Counted from the first letter of the stretch, positions 17,647-28,151 are shown. The stretch: DNA of 64,000 bases from Xylanibacter ruminicola (GCA_015060625.1 SUYC01000015.1:1-64000); one strand, 5' to 3'. The notes: generated from the sequence alone by a model not told the origin. Numbers and translations: made by a program.

Positions 17647-19020
17647 ATGACATTAATTAAATCTATTTCCGGTATCCGCGGTACAATCGGTGGACGCACG
17701 GGTGACACGCTTAATCCTTTAGACATTGTTAAGTTTACCACTGCTTATGCCCAGTTTATTGGAGGCAAGAAGATTGTAGTGGGGCGCGATGGTCGTATTT
17801 CAGGCCTAATGGTTCGTAATGTTGTAGTTGGCACCTTGATGGGTATGGGCTACGATGTGATTGATATTGGTTATGCCACTACACCAACTACAGAGCTGGC
17901 TGTGCGTATGGCAGGTGCCGATGGCGGTATTATAATCACCGCATCGCACAACCCCCGACAGTGGAATGCCTTGAAGTTACTCAATAGTGAGGGTGAGTTC
18001 CTTACTGCTGCCGACGGTGCAGAAGTGCTACGTATGGCTGAGGCTGAAGATTTTAATTATGCAGTGGTTGACAACTTGGGTACATGTACAATCGACGATA
18101 CATTCAATCAGCGTCACATTGACTCAGTACTCGCTTTGAAACTTGTGGATCGCGAAGCCATTGCTAAGCGCAAGTTCCGTGTTTGTGCTGATACTATCAA
18201 CTCTGTGGGAGGAATTATCCTGCCAGAATTGTTCAAAGCACTGGGGGTTGATTTTGAAATACTTAATGGTGACTGTACAGGCGATTTCGCTCATAACCCA
18301 GAACCATTGGAGAAGAACCTCCATGGTATTATGGATAAGATGAAAAATGGTGGTTTTGATTTGGGAATTGTTGTTGATCCTGATGTTGACCGTCTGGCCT
18401 TTATCTGTGAGGATGGTACCATGTTTGGTGAGGAGTACACATTGGTGTCGGTAGCCGACTATGTGCTGAGTCATACAGCAGGCAACACTGTTTCTAACCT
18501 ATCTTCTACACGTGCTCTTCGTGATGTTACAGAAAAATACGGCGGCAAGTACACTGCAGCTGCAGTAGGAGAGGTGAATGTAACTACAAAAATGAAAGAA
18601 GTTGGTGCCGTAATTGGTGGTGAGGGTAACGGTGGTGTGATCTATCCGGAGAGTCACTATGGTCGTGATGCTCTGGTAGGTATTGCTCTATTCCTGTCGA
18701 GTCTGGCTCAGAAGGGATGCAAGGTGAGTGAACTACGTGCAACCTTTCCTGATTATCAGATTGCCAAGAACCGCATTGACCTGACCCCCGAAACTGATGT
18801 TGATGCTATCTTGGTGAAGGTTAAGGAGATGTTTGCTAAAGATAGCAGTGCTGTGGTAAATGATATTGATGGTGTTAAGATCGACTTCCCTGACCGTTGG
18901 GTACATTTGCGAAAATCGAACACCGAGCCTATAATCCGTGTATATAGTGAGGCTCAAACCATGGAACAAGCCGACGATCTTGGTAAGCAACTTATGCAAG
19001 TGGTTTACGATATGCAGTAA
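17647..19020 (+). CDS. glmM: Phosphoglucosamine mutase (phosphohexomutase family)
   Basis: A 457-residue alpha-D-phosphohexomutase, probably converting GlcN-6-P to GlcN-1-P for peptidoglycan and LPS. The phosphoserine loop TASHNP holds Ser100, the metal loop is DPDVDRLAF, the sugar-binding loop GEGNGGVIYPE, and the phosphate-binding loop near the C-terminus is RKSNTEPIIRVY. Specificity between GlcN, Glc and Man cannot be fixed by these motifs, so the symbol is the best guess. Confidence 0.82.
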   Translation: MTLIKSISGIRGTIGGRTGDTLNPLDIVKFTTAYAQFIGGKKIVVGRDGRISGLMVRNVVVGTLMGMGYDVIDIGYATTPTTELAVRMAGADGGIIITASHNPRQWNALKLLNSEGEFLTAADGAEVLRMAEAEDFNYAVVDNLGTCTIDDTFNQRHIDSVLALKLVDREAIAKRKFRVCADTINSVGGIILPELFKALGVDFEILNGDCTGDFAHNPEPLEKNLHGIMDKMKNGGFDLGIVVDPDVDRLAFICEDGTMFGEEYTLVSVADYVLSHTAGNTVSNLSSTRALRDVTEKYGGKYTAAAVGEVNVTTKMKEVGAVIGGEGNGGVIYPESHYGRDALVGIALFLSSLAQKGCKVSELRATFPDYQIAKNRIDLTPETDVDAILVKVKEMFAKDSSAVVNDIDGVKIDFPDRWVHLRKSNTEPIIRVYSEAQTMEQADDLGKQLMQVVYDMQ

Positions 19021-19036
19021 TTTTTTTAATCATAAC

Positions 19037-19065
19037 GAATCCTCGTCAGTCTGTGGCGGGGATTC
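19037..19065 (+). terminator. Possible glmM terminator
   Basis: An 11-bp stem with two G-U pairs (19037-19047 with 19055-19065), followed by only a short T run. Confidence 0.5.
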
Positions 19066-19084
19066 TTTCACTTATTATAAATGT

Positions 19085-19867
19085 ATGGATCTAGTATTAT
19101 ATCAAACAGTATTATACGCAGCATGCTTGGTTAATTTCTTGTTAGCACTCCTGCTGTTGTTTAATAATTACGAGTATCGTAAGTATGATGTTTATCATCG
19201 TAGTTGTAAACTGGCGGCCATCAACTTTATTATTTTTGCCATAGGTTTCTTTGTACATGGCTATCTTACGTTGCGTTTCCAGTCGCCAGCAGCAGCCTCG
19301 GCACTCAGCGTGTCGTATTTTCATTGTGGAGCAGTGCTGTTCAGTTGGAGTCATACGCCGCTCATGCGCCCTGATTACCTTACCCGTAGGATTGCTATAC
19401 GTGATCTGAGTATTTTGGGAGTTAGCCTTGTCCTCTATTGGTTGCCTATCTTTATTCCTGTGCTTGCACCTTATAGTAATATTCCGTTTGCTATCTTCTT
19501 CCTGCATGGATTGTATCTTTCATATATGTTCCTGAATAACTACTATCAATCCAGTAAAAATCTTGAGCAGTGTTCTGTAGAGAATAATGCTCCTGGCTGG
19601 TGGACACCCGAAACAAAGCGCCGTGTGCTTAGTCATCATCACTCGTTCATTATCGGTTGTGGTTTGATAGTGTTTTTTGGTCTGGGTAGTATCGCCATTA
19701 CAGCTGCTTTCCCCAACGATATTTGGCCATACACGTTGCTTTCGGGTGTAGGCGTACTGGTGTTCTGGTTTATTTATTATGCCCTCAGTGAGTATGGTGG
19801 TGTAATCGAAATTGCCACTTATGCCATGGAGCTGAACCGTTTGGATGGTTCGCGCCGACGAAAATAG
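19085..19867 (+). CDS. Hypothetical multi-pass membrane protein
   Basis: A 260-residue protein with about six or seven predicted transmembrane helices. I start it at the ATG at 19085 (MDLVLYQTVLYAA), because an upstream in-frame extension would overlap glmM and lacks membrane character. It resembles the membrane-sensor half of some Bacteroidota AraC-type regulators (paired helices with short loops, a polar segment QCSVENNAPGW between helices), but it has no DNA-binding domain. Function unknown. Confidence 0.65.
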   Translation: MDLVLYQTVLYAACLVNFLLALLLLFNNYEYRKYDVYHRSCKLAAINFIIFAIGFFVHGYLTLRFQSPAAASALSVSYFHCGAVLFSWSHTPLMRPDYLTRRIAIRDLSILGVSLVLYWLPIFIPVLAPYSNIPFAIFFLHGLYLSYMFLNNYYQSSKNLEQCSVENNAPGWWTPETKRRVLSHHHSFIIGCGLIVFFGLGSIAITAAFPNDIWPYTLLSGVGVLVFWFIYYALSEYGGVIEIATYAMELNRLDGSRRRK

Positions 19868-19902
19868 TTCGTATTACTGCCAATGTGGCACATTGTTCTT
19901 GT

Positions 19903-19919
19903 TTGGCACAGTTTTGGCA
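19903..19919 (+). promoter_or_regulatory. Sigma-54-like promoter of groES-groEL
   Basis: TTGGCACAGTTTTGGCA: the invariant GG (19905-19906) and GC (19917-19918) of the -24/-12 class are correctly spaced, with TGGCAC intact and one deviation in the -12 element. It lies about 50 bases before groES. No clear TAnnTTTG box is present in the gap. TGGCA occurs four times (19886, 19904, 19915, 19927), the first within the inverted pair TGCCA-ATG-TGGCA. Confidence 0.5.
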
Positions 19920-19969
19920 GCAAACATGGCAGAAATTAACGTTTAAAACATAAAAAATAAAGTAGTATT

Positions 19970-20242
19970 ATGAACATCAAACCATTAGCAGACCGTGTGT
20001 TGGTATTGCCAGCACCTGCAGAAGAGAAGATTGGCGGAATTATTATTCCAGACACAGCAAAGGAGAAGCCTCTCCATGGAACCATCAAGGCCGTAGGTCA
20101 GGGTACCAAGGATGAGACCATGATACTGAAAGAGGGCGACGAAGTGCTCTATGGTAAGTACTCAGGCACTGAGCTCGAGTTTGAGGGAACAAAATATCTG
20201 ATGATGCGTCAGAGCGACGTACTCGCAGTCATTGAAAAGTAA
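19970..20242 (+). CDS. groES: Co-chaperonin GroES
   Basis: A 90-residue GroES, the heptameric lid of the GroEL folding chamber. It carries [16 protein letters not shown] at the start, a mobile loop with [13 protein letters not shown], and the YGKYSGTE region. It is followed 21 bases later by groEL; the spacer is a repetitive AAAAGGTAAAAAAGT stretch. Confidence 0.97.
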   Translation: MNIKPLADRVLVLPAPAEEKIGGIIIPDTAKEKPLHGTIKAVGQGTKDETMILKEGDEVLYGKYSGTELEFEGTKYLMMRQSDVLAVIEK

Positions 20243-21895
<1,653 letters not shown>

Positions 21896-21921
21896 TTTTG
21901 TAAACTTTGCATAACAAATTT

Positions 21922-21955
21922 GGGGATGGATTCTGCAATCCGTCCCCTTTTTTTG
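21922..21955 (+). terminator. groEL terminator
   Basis: A 9-bp stem (21922-21930 with 21939-21947) followed by seven or more Ts. Confidence 0.85.
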
Positions 21956-22018
21956 TTATTTTATCCAAAAATAGGCGTTTTAAGTCTAAAAACTTTTGTG
22001 GATTACATAAAAACACGC

Positions 22019-22026
22019 TAATTTTG
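22019..22026 (+). promoter_or_regulatory. Promoter -7 box of candidate small RNA
   Basis: TAATTTTG, with TTTG at 21995-21998 about 20 nt upstream, a full Bacteroidota promoter in a gene-free stretch. Confidence 0.6.
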
Positions 22027-22031
22027 CAACC

Positions 22032-22125
22032 GCAAATAATAATTTTTTTGATTTGTTTTAGTAGATTAGTTTTTAAGTAGTTTGTTTTTCAAGAACCGGG
22101 TGTCGTGATGACAGTCGGTTTTTTT
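22032..22125 (+). ncRNA. Candidate small RNA between groEL and sppA
   Basis: The 312-base gap between groEL and sppA holds more than terminator and promoter for its neighbours. A complete promoter (22019-22026) is followed about 70 bases later by an independent intrinsic terminator, giving a predicted transcript of about 94 nt with no credible ORF. Its body is A/U-rich and ends in the hairpin at 22094-22120. No known RNA family was recognised. Alternatively the promoter could belong to a long sppA leader with an attenuator. Confidence 0.45.
22094..22125 (+). terminator. Terminator of the candidate small RNA
   Basis: An 11-position stem with one mismatch (22094-22104 with 22110-22120), a 5-base loop GTGAT and a run of seven Ts. 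Confidence 0.8.
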
Positions 22126-22168
22126 AGTTATTTTTCGTTTATTTGTTGGCGATAAGAAAAAAAGTTGC

Positions 22169-22176
22169 TATCTTTG
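22169..22176 (+). promoter_or_regulatory. Promoter -7 box of sppA
   Basis: TATCTTTG, 31 bases before the sppA ATG. Confidence 0.65.
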
Positions 22177-22207
22177 CACACTGTTACGTAACCAATAAAT
22201 ACTGTTT

Positions 22208-24004
22208 ATGAAGCAATTTCTGAAAATGACATTGGCCACTATCTGTGGTATTGTTATCCTCAGTCTGATTAGCGGACTGTTTTTTGTTATTTCTTTGGTC
22301 GGTATGGTAGCCAGTGATTCGGCACCAACCAAGGTGAAAGAGAATTCGGTTTTTGTGCTTAAACTCAAAGGCTCTGTCAGTGAGCGCTCTGAAGAGGGGA
22401 CGCCGTTTGACGACATGTTGGGATTGGGTGATACTGGCACAATGGGACTCGATGCACTTATTGCCAGCATCCGTAAGGCTAAAGAAAACGCAGATATCAA
22501 GGGTATCTATCTCGAGGGTGGTTCGGCTGGCTTTGATAGTCCCGCTACAGCCCAGCAGCTGCGCGATGCACTGAAGGATTTTAAAACCAGTGGCAAGTGG
22601 ATTGTAGCCTATGCTAGCGAATATTCGCAGGCTTCATATTATGTGGCTACCGTGGCCGATAAGGTTTACTTGAATGGCCAAGGTATGCTCGACCTGCGTG
22701 GCTTGGGGGGAAACGGTATGTATTACAAGGGATTGTACGATAAACTTGGCGTAAAATATATGGCGGCCAAGGTCGGAAAATATAAGAGCTTTGTAGAGAG
22801 CGACACGCAGACTGGCATGAGTGAATACGACCGTGAGCAGCGCCAGGCTTACTTGGGGGGCATCTGGAAATACTGGCTCAAGGAGATGGCCGAAAGTCGT
22901 AAGATAAAGGCCGACGATCTTAATAAGTTGGTTAACGACAGTCTTCTGGCATTTGCTGCTACCGATGATTTGGTAAAGGCCAAACTGATTGATAAAGTAC
23001 TCTTCCCCGAAGAAATCAAGGCGGAAATTAAGAACCGTCTGAAGTTGGGTAAGGACGATGAGGTGGCACAGCTCACCCTTTCGGATATGATTAATGTTAA
23101 GTCGGAGAAAAAGGATACTGGCGACAAGATTGCCGTCTATTATGCCTATGGCAGTATTGTGGATAACGAGGCCGAGAATTTGGTTAGTGGCGGTGGTCAC
23201 TGTATCGTGGGCAAGGTCGTTGCCGACGACCTGCGTAAGCTGGCCGACGACGATGATGTAAAGGCCGTTGTTTTCCGTGTTAACTCTGGTGGCGGTAGCG
23301 CTGTGGCTTCCGAGCAGATTCGCCATGCCATCAAGCTCATCAAGGCCAAGAAGCCTGTGGTTGTGTCGATGGGTGGTGCTGCTGCATCTGGTGGTTATTG
23401 GATTAGCTCGCCTGCCAACTATATCTTTGCCGAGCCCACTACTATCACTGGTAGTATCGGTATCTTTGGTTTGATTCCTAACTTCAGCGGTCTGGTAACT
23501 GATAAGTTGGGTATAACCTTTGATGGCGTAAAGACCAACACCTATTCTGGTTACGAGAATGATCTTGTGTTCAGCAAGAATCCCGAGGATATCATGCACC
23601 ATCTGCAGAACTATATCAACCGCGGCTATCAGGATTTCCTGAATGTTGTGGCTGAGGGGCGTGGTATTAAGCCCGAGCAGGTCAACGAGATTGGTCAGGG
23701 CCGAGTATGGCTGGCCAGCGATGCTGTCGGCATCAAGCTGGTTGATAAGTTGGGCAGCTTAGATGATGCTGTGAAAAAGGCAGCCGAGTTGGCTAAGGTT
23801 AAGGAGTATCATACTGCAACTTATCCTACCGAGCCAGGCTGGTTGGAGAAACTATTGTCGAATGAAAGTAAAGGATCTTTCCTCGACGGTCAGATTCGTG
23901 AGTTGTTGGGTGATGCTTATCAGCCCCTTATGCAGATTCGTGCAGATATGAAGAATAGCAGCCGTATTCAGGCTCGCATGCTCGACGACATCAGAGTGAA
24001 GTAA
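22208..24004 (+). CDS. sppA: Signal peptide peptidase SppA (67K type)
   Basis: A 598-residue, two-domain SppA, membrane-anchored by an N-terminal helix (about 8-35), that degrades leftover signal peptides. The catalytic Lys193 is in GKYKSFVE of the first domain and the nucleophile Ser394 is in AAASGGYW of the second, the split dyad of the long SppA type. It begins a run of co-directional genes: lpxK starts 16 bases after its stop. Confidence 0.93.
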   Translation: MKQFLKMTLATICGIVILSLISGLFFVISLVGMVASDSAPTKVKENSVFVLKLKGSVSERSEEGTPFDDMLGLGDTGTMGLDALIASIRKAKENADIKGIYLEGGSAGFDSPATAQQLRDALKDFKTSGKWIVAYASEYSQASYYVATVADKVYLNGQGMLDLRGLGGNGMYYKGLYDKLGVKYMAAKVGKYKSFVESDTQTGMSEYDREQRQAYLGGIWKYWLKEMAESRKIKADDLNKLVNDSLLAFAATDDLVKAKLIDKVLFPEEIKAEIKNRLKLGKDDEVAQLTLSDMINVKSEKKDTGDKIAVYYAYGSIVDNEAENLVSGGGHCIVGKVVADDLRKLADDDDVKAVVFRVNSGGGSAVASEQIRHAIKLIKAKKPVVVSMGGAAASGGYWISSPANYIFAEPTTITGSIGIFGLIPNFSGLVTDKLGITFDGVKTNTYSGYENDLVFSKNPEDIMHHLQNYINRGYQDFLNVVAEGRGIKPEQVNEIGQGRVWLASDAVGIKLVDKLGSLDDAVKKAAELAKVKEYHTATYPTEPGWLEKLLSNESKGSFLDGQIRELLGDAYQPLMQIRADMKNSSRIQARMLDDIRVK

Positions 24005-24020
24005 TGTAAAACAAATAGTT

Positions 24021-25205
24021 TTGGAAGGCGATTTTATAACAATCAATAAAAAACTGCTGTGCCTGTCTTGGTTATACGGCTTGGGCGTTGGCATCAGGAA
24101 TTTGCTGTTTGAGATGGGAATCTTGAAGAGCCGCTCATTTAGTACCCCAGTCATCTCTGTGGGCAATATCACAGTGGGCGGAACTGGCAAGACGCCTCAT
24201 GTCGAGTACCTTGTCCGTCTGCTTAAGCCCCATTACCAGGTGGCGGTGCTCAGTCGTGGCTACAAACGAAAGAGTAGTGGTTTCGTGCTCTCCGACGAGA
24301 ACACCCCTATGCCGATGATAGGCGACGAACCGTTCCAGATTAAACAGAAGTTTCCTGATGTTGTCGTGGCTGTCGATCGCAAGCGCACACGCGGTATTAG
24401 TAAGCTCATAGCCGGCGAAGGTGGGGTGGATATTGATGTGGTACTGCTCGACGATGCTTTCCAGCACCGTTATGTGAACCCTGGTGTCAATATCCTGTTG
24501 GTAGATTACCATCGTTTGGTTATCTACGACCGTCTACTGCCTGCTGGTCGCCTTCGTGAGCCTGTCGAGGCCAAGAATAGGGCTGATATTGTGATTATCA
24601 CCAAGTGCCCCAAGGATCTTAAACCCATGGAGTACCGCGTCATCACCAAGGCGATGAATCTATATCCTTATCAACAGCTCTTCTTCTCTGCCTTAGAGTA
24701 CGACGCCCCACGCCCAGTGTTTGCAAGCGAGCCCAATATGGCATCCATCGATAGTATTGAAACACTTAAAGAAAAGAATATTCTGCTTCTTACTGGTATT
24801 GCTTCGCCCGAGCAATTGATGCACGATCTGCAGGCTTATCACTCGCAGATTACTCCTCTCACCTTTGGCGATCATCATAACTTCAGCCGTAAGGATATCC
24901 AGACCATCAACGAGGCCTTTGCACAGTTGCCTGAACCGCGACTGGTGCTTACCACCGAGAAAGATGCTACGCGCCTGATGGTGGTTGATGGACTTTCCGA
25001 CGAGGTGAAGCGCCATCTATATGTGTTACCGCTGCGTATTGCCATTATGCAAGGTCAGCAAAAAGAGTTTAATCAAAAAATATTAGGATATGTATTCAAA
25101 AATTCAAGAAACAGCGTCTTGGCTAAAAGAAAGGATGACCACAAATCCCAAAACAGCAATAGTTCTGGGGACAGGCCTCGGACAATTAGCTTCAGAAATA
25201 ACTGA
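24021..25205 (+). CDS. lpxK: Tetraacyldisaccharide 4'-kinase
   Basis: A 394-residue LpxK, the inner-membrane kinase that adds the 4'-phosphate to lipid A. It has an N-terminal hydrophobic helix (about 10-30), P-loop VGGTGKTP near 50-58, and LLDDAFQHR. The start is a TTG (M-E-G-D-F-I), chosen because the amino-terminal residues before the helix are expected in the family. The last 38 codons overlap the start of the purine nucleoside phosphorylase gene in another frame; the basic tail ending PRTISFRNN is reminiscent of Bacteroides LpxK tails, so the overlap is probably genuine. Confidence 0.93.
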   Translation: MEGDFITINKKLLCLSWLYGLGVGIRNLLFEMGILKSRSFSTPVISVGNITVGGTGKTPHVEYLVRLLKPHYQVAVLSRGYKRKSSGFVLSDENTPMPMIGDEPFQIKQKFPDVVVAVDRKRTRGISKLIAGEGGVDIDVVLLDDAFQHRYVNPGVNILLVDYHRLVIYDRLLPAGRLREPVEAKNRADIVIITKCPKDLKPMEYRVITKAMNLYPYQQLFFSALEYDAPRPVFASEPNMASIDSIETLKEKNILLLTGIASPEQLMHDLQAYHSQITPLTFGDHHNFSRKDIQTINEAFAQLPEPRLVLTTEKDATRLMVVDGLSDEVKRHLYVLPLRIAIMQGQQKEFNQKILGYVFKNSRNSVLAKRKDDHKSQNSNSSGDRPRTISFRNN

Positions 25206-25962
25206 TATCCACGAGTTCCCTTACCAAGATATACCCAATTTTCCAGTATCGACCGTTGAGGGTCACAAGGGTAAGTTGATTTTTGGTAAGTTAGGCGGTG
25301 TTGATATCATGGCTATGCAGGGCCGTTTTCACTTCTACGAGGGTTACTCTATGAAGGATGTTACTTTCCCTGTTCGTGTGATGTACGAGTTGGGTATTAC
25401 TACCCTGTATGTGTCGAACGCTGCAGGTGGCATGAATCCCAATTTTAAGATTGGTGATCTGATGATTATTACCGATCATATTAACTTTTTCCCTGAGCAT
25501 CCGCTGCGTGGTAAGAACTTTCCAACAGGTCCTCGATTCCCGGATATGCACGAGACTTACGATCACAACCTCATTGCCGAGGCTGATTCTATTGCCAAGG
25601 ATTTTAATATTCGTGTGCAGCATGGTGTATATGTAGGAGTGCAGGGCCCCACTTTCGAGACCCCTGCCGAATATAAGATGTATCGTATGTTGGGTGGCGA
25701 TGCCGTGGGTATGAGCACTGTACCCGAAGTAATTGTGGCTCACCATTGTGGCATTAAAACCTTTGGAATCTCGGTTATCACCGATCTGGGTGGCTTTGAC
25801 GTGCCCGTTGAGGTGAGTCATGAAGAGGTGCAGGAGGCTGCTAACATGGCTCAGCCCAAGATGACTGCCATTATGCGCGAGATGATTATTCGAGCCGAAC
25901 GTCTTGAGGCTCACAACCAAGATAAGTTTAATACCGATCACCCAACTGAAGGATGGAAATAG
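25090..25962 (+). CDS. Purine nucleoside phosphorylase (class II-type)
   Basis: A 290-residue PNP/MTAP-family enzyme that cleaves purine nucleosides with phosphate for salvage. It shows VLGTGLGQLA, the GHKGKL phosphate loop, GRFHFYEGY and SNAAGG, and the substrate region with FETPAEYKM and GMSTVPE. The ATG at 25090 is needed to keep the first strand and the GTGLG loop; this makes a 116-base out-of-frame overlap with lpxK. Its last 10 bases overlap thiL. Confidence 0.93.
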   Translation: MYSKIQETASWLKERMTTNPKTAIVLGTGLGQLASEITDIHEFPYQDIPNFPVSTVEGHKGKLIFGKLGGVDIMAMQGRFHFYEGYSMKDVTFPVRVMYELGITTLYVSNAAGGMNPNFKIGDLMIITDHINFFPEHPLRGKNFPTGPRFPDMHETYDHNLIAEADSIAKDFNIRVQHGVYVGVQGPTFETPAEYKMYRMLGGDAVGMSTVPEVIVAHHCGIKTFGISVITDLGGFDVPVEVSHEEVQEAANMAQPKMTAIMREMIIRAERLEAHNQDKFNTDHPTEGWK

Positions 25963-27053
25963 CAAAATTAGGAGAGTTTGGTCTTATCGACCGTTTAACA
26001 AAGGATATTGCAATCAAGAACGCCAGCACCAAGAAAGGTGTTGGCGACGATTGCGCTGTACTCAGTTACCCCGATAAGGAGGTACTTGTAACTACTGACA
26101 TGCTGATGGAGGGCGTGCACTTCGACCTTACTTATATCGACTTGAAGCATCTGGGCTACAAGTCTGCCATGGTAAACATTAGCGATATCTTCGCTATGAA
26201 TGGTACTCCACGCCAGCTTACTGTTTCGCTCGCCCTTAGCAAGCGTTTTAGTGTTGAGGATGTAGAGGCTTTCTACAGTGGCTTGCGTTTAGCCTGCGAT
26301 AAGTGGAATGTTGATGTAGTTGGTGGTGACACTACTTCATCATTTACCGGCTTGGCTATCAGCATCACCTGTATTGGCGAGGCTGAAAAAGAAGATATCG
26401 TGTACCGTAGTGGTGCAAAGGATACCGATCTGGTGTGTGTGAGTGGTGATTTGGGGGCTGCCTACATGGGCTTGCAGCTGCTTGAGCGTGAGAAGAGTGT
26501 GTACTACCAGCAGGTAAATGAGTTGAATGCAAAAATGGCTGAAGCAAAAGCTAAAGGCGACAATCAAAAACTCTCTACTCTCAAATCTCAACTGTCGACT
26601 ATCGCTCAGCCAGATTTTAGTGGTAAGGAGTATCTGTTGCAGCGTCAGCTGCAAACCGAGGCTCGTGGCGACATTATTCAGAAGTTGCGCGAGGCAGGTA
26701 TCCGTCCTACCGCTATGATGGACATTAGTGACGGACTCTCTAGTGAACTTATGCACATCTGTAAGCAGAGTGGGGTGGGTTGCCGTATCTACGAAAAAAA
26801 TATTCCTATCGACTATCAGACAGCCGTTATGGCCGAAGAAATGAATATGAATGTAACTACATGCGCTATGAATGGTGGCGAAGATTATGAATTATTGTTC
26901 ACTGTTCCTATTGGCGATCATGAGAAAATTGAGCAGATTGAGGGTGTTAAGCTTATTGGGCATATTACCGACGCAAAATTCGGGCAGATTCTTGTAACCC
27001 GTGATAATCAGGAGTTTACGCTCAAAGCTCAAGGCTGGAATCCTTTGGCATGA
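25953..27053 (+). CDS. thiL: Thiamine-monophosphate kinase with an internal insertion
   Basis: A 366-residue ThiL, which phosphorylates thiamine monophosphate to thiamine diphosphate. The N-terminal metal-binding GDDCAV, TTDMLMEGVHF, GGDTT and later DISDGLSSEL and NGGEDYELLF are all present. An insertion of about 34 residues (about 188-222, charged and Lys/Gln-rich, coiled-coil-like) lies between the LEREKSVYY segment and AQPDF and makes the protein longer than usual; the DNA of its last part (26565-26600) is low-complexity. The start overlaps the PNP gene by 10 bases. Confidence 0.9.
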   Translation: MEIAKLGEFGLIDRLTKDIAIKNASTKKGVGDDCAVLSYPDKEVLVTTDMLMEGVHFDLTYIDLKHLGYKSAMVNISDIFAMNGTPRQLTVSLALSKRFSVEDVEAFYSGLRLACDKWNVDVVGGDTTSSFTGLAISITCIGEAEKEDIVYRSGAKDTDLVCVSGDLGAAYMGLQLLEREKSVYYQQVNELNAKMAEAKAKGDNQKLSTLKSQLSTIAQPDFSGKEYLLQRQLQTEARGDIIQKLREAGIRPTAMMDISDGLSSELMHICKQSGVGCRIYEKNIPIDYQTAVMAEEMNMNVTTCAMNGGEDYELLFTVPIGDHEKIEQIEGVKLIGHITDAKFGQILVTRDNQEFTLKAQGWNPLA

Positions 27054-27108
27054 AAAAAATAAAGTGTTAAAAGGTGTTTAAAAGTTTGGCGGGTTCAAAA
27101 AATAGTCG

Positions 27109-27116
27109 TACCTTTG
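27109..27116 (+). promoter_or_regulatory. Promoter of tRNA-Phe
   Basis: TACCTTTG with TTTG at 27085-27088, spacing 20; about 48 bases before the mature tRNA. Confidence 0.75.
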
Positions 27117-27164
27117 CACCCGCAAAACAACGAAAGGATGTTTGCAAAACGAATTTGAAATGTT

Positions 27165-27237
27165 GGTGCCTTAGCTCAGTTGGTAGAGCATCGGACTGAA
27201 AATCCGTGTGTCCCCGGTTCGATTCCTGGAGGTACCA
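27165..27237 (+). tRNA. tRNA-Phe (GAA)
   Basis: A 73-nt cloverleaf without encoded CCA: acceptor GGTGCCT/AGGTACC (one G-U), anticodon loop CTGAAAA with GAA between CGGA stems, and T-loop GGTTCGATTCC. Followed by its own terminator. Confidence 0.96.
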
Positions 27238-27252
27238 CTCCTCCTTTCATTA

Positions 27253-27287
27253 GCCCGGTCTTGTAGTTTGCTACAGCCGGGTTTTTT
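27253..27287 (+). terminator. tRNA-Phe terminator
   Basis: CCCGG/CCGGG and TGTAG/CTACA stems stacked in one hairpin, followed by six Ts. Confidence 0.85.
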
Positions 27288-27323
27288 CGTATATAAAGGT
27301 CAAAGTTCAAAATTCAAAGCTCA

Positions 27324-28151
27324 ATGGGAATTGTTATTGGTATTGATGTTGGTATTTCAACAACTAAGATTGTTGGAATCAAGAATGGCAAGGTGTCAGC
27401 CCCAATTAGCATCACAGCAGCCGATCCTATCACGTCACTTTTTGGGGCCTTTGGCAAGTATTTGCACGATAACGACATCGACCTGAAGGATGTTGAGCAG
27501 GTGATGCTCACGGGTGTAGGTGCTGCTTATATTGATCAGCCCATCTATGGTTTGCCAACCGCCAAAAGTGAAGAGTTTGTTGCCGATGGCTTAGGAGCCC
27601 GTTTCGAGTCTAAGCTCGACCATACCATAGTCGTTTCGATGGGAACTGGAACTTCGTTTGTGCGCTGTGATGGAAACGACATGCGTCATATAGGAGGTAT
27701 TGGTGTTGGTGGTGGCACATTGGCAGGCTTGGCTCGCATTATGCTCAATACCAGTGATATCAAGCAGGTGGCCACATTGGCCAGGCACGGCAACATTCGT
27801 AATATCGACCTTACCATTGGCGACATCAGTGCGATACCCGTGCCAGGCCTTACTATGGACACCACCGCCAGTAACTTTGCAAATGCTCAGAGCGACGCTT
27901 CGAAAGAGGATATTGCAGCAGGACTTATACACATGGTGTTGCAATCGATAGGCTCAGCCGCCTGGTTGGCCTCGATAGGCAGCGATATTCGTGATTTTGT
28001 GCTCATAGGCAACCTTTCTTTGCTGCCCCAGTGTAAAGAGGTGTTCCCTGCTTTGGAAACGCTTTATGATATTCGCTTCCATATCCCCAAGTACTCCCAG
28101 TACTGCACTGCCATTGGTGCTGCTCTCGATTACACCTCAAATCGTAAATAG
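27324..28151 (+). CDS. coaW: Type II pantothenate kinase
   Basis: A 275-residue PanK-II-type kinase that makes 4'-phosphopantothenate, the first step of CoA synthesis. It belongs to the ASKHA fold: GIDVGISTTK is the phosphate-1 loop (about 5-14), MGTGTSFV the second, and GGIGVGGGTLAGL and IGNLS later elements. Its 5' leader is the repetitive TCAAAGTTCAAAATTCAAAG. It is convergent with the exporter operon, 10 bases apart. Confidence 0.88.
   Translation: MGIVIGIDVGISTTKIVGIKNGKVSAPISITAADPITSLFGAFGKYLHDNDIDLKDVEQVMLTGVGAAYIDQPIYGLPTAKSEEFVADGLGARFESKLDHTIVVSMGTGTSFVRCDGNDMRHIGGIGVGGGTLAGLARIMLNTSDIKQVATLARHGNIRNIDLTIGDISAIPVPGLTMDTTASNFANAQSDASKEDIAAGLIHMVLQSIGSAAWLASIGSDIRDFVLIGNLSLLPQCKEVFPALETLYDIRFHIPKYSQYCTAIGAALDYTSNRK

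Noticed and set aside
22634..23602. 322-codon minus-strand ORF
   Set aside because: Antisense to sppA, covering its catalytic region; the sense frame has all SppA motifs.
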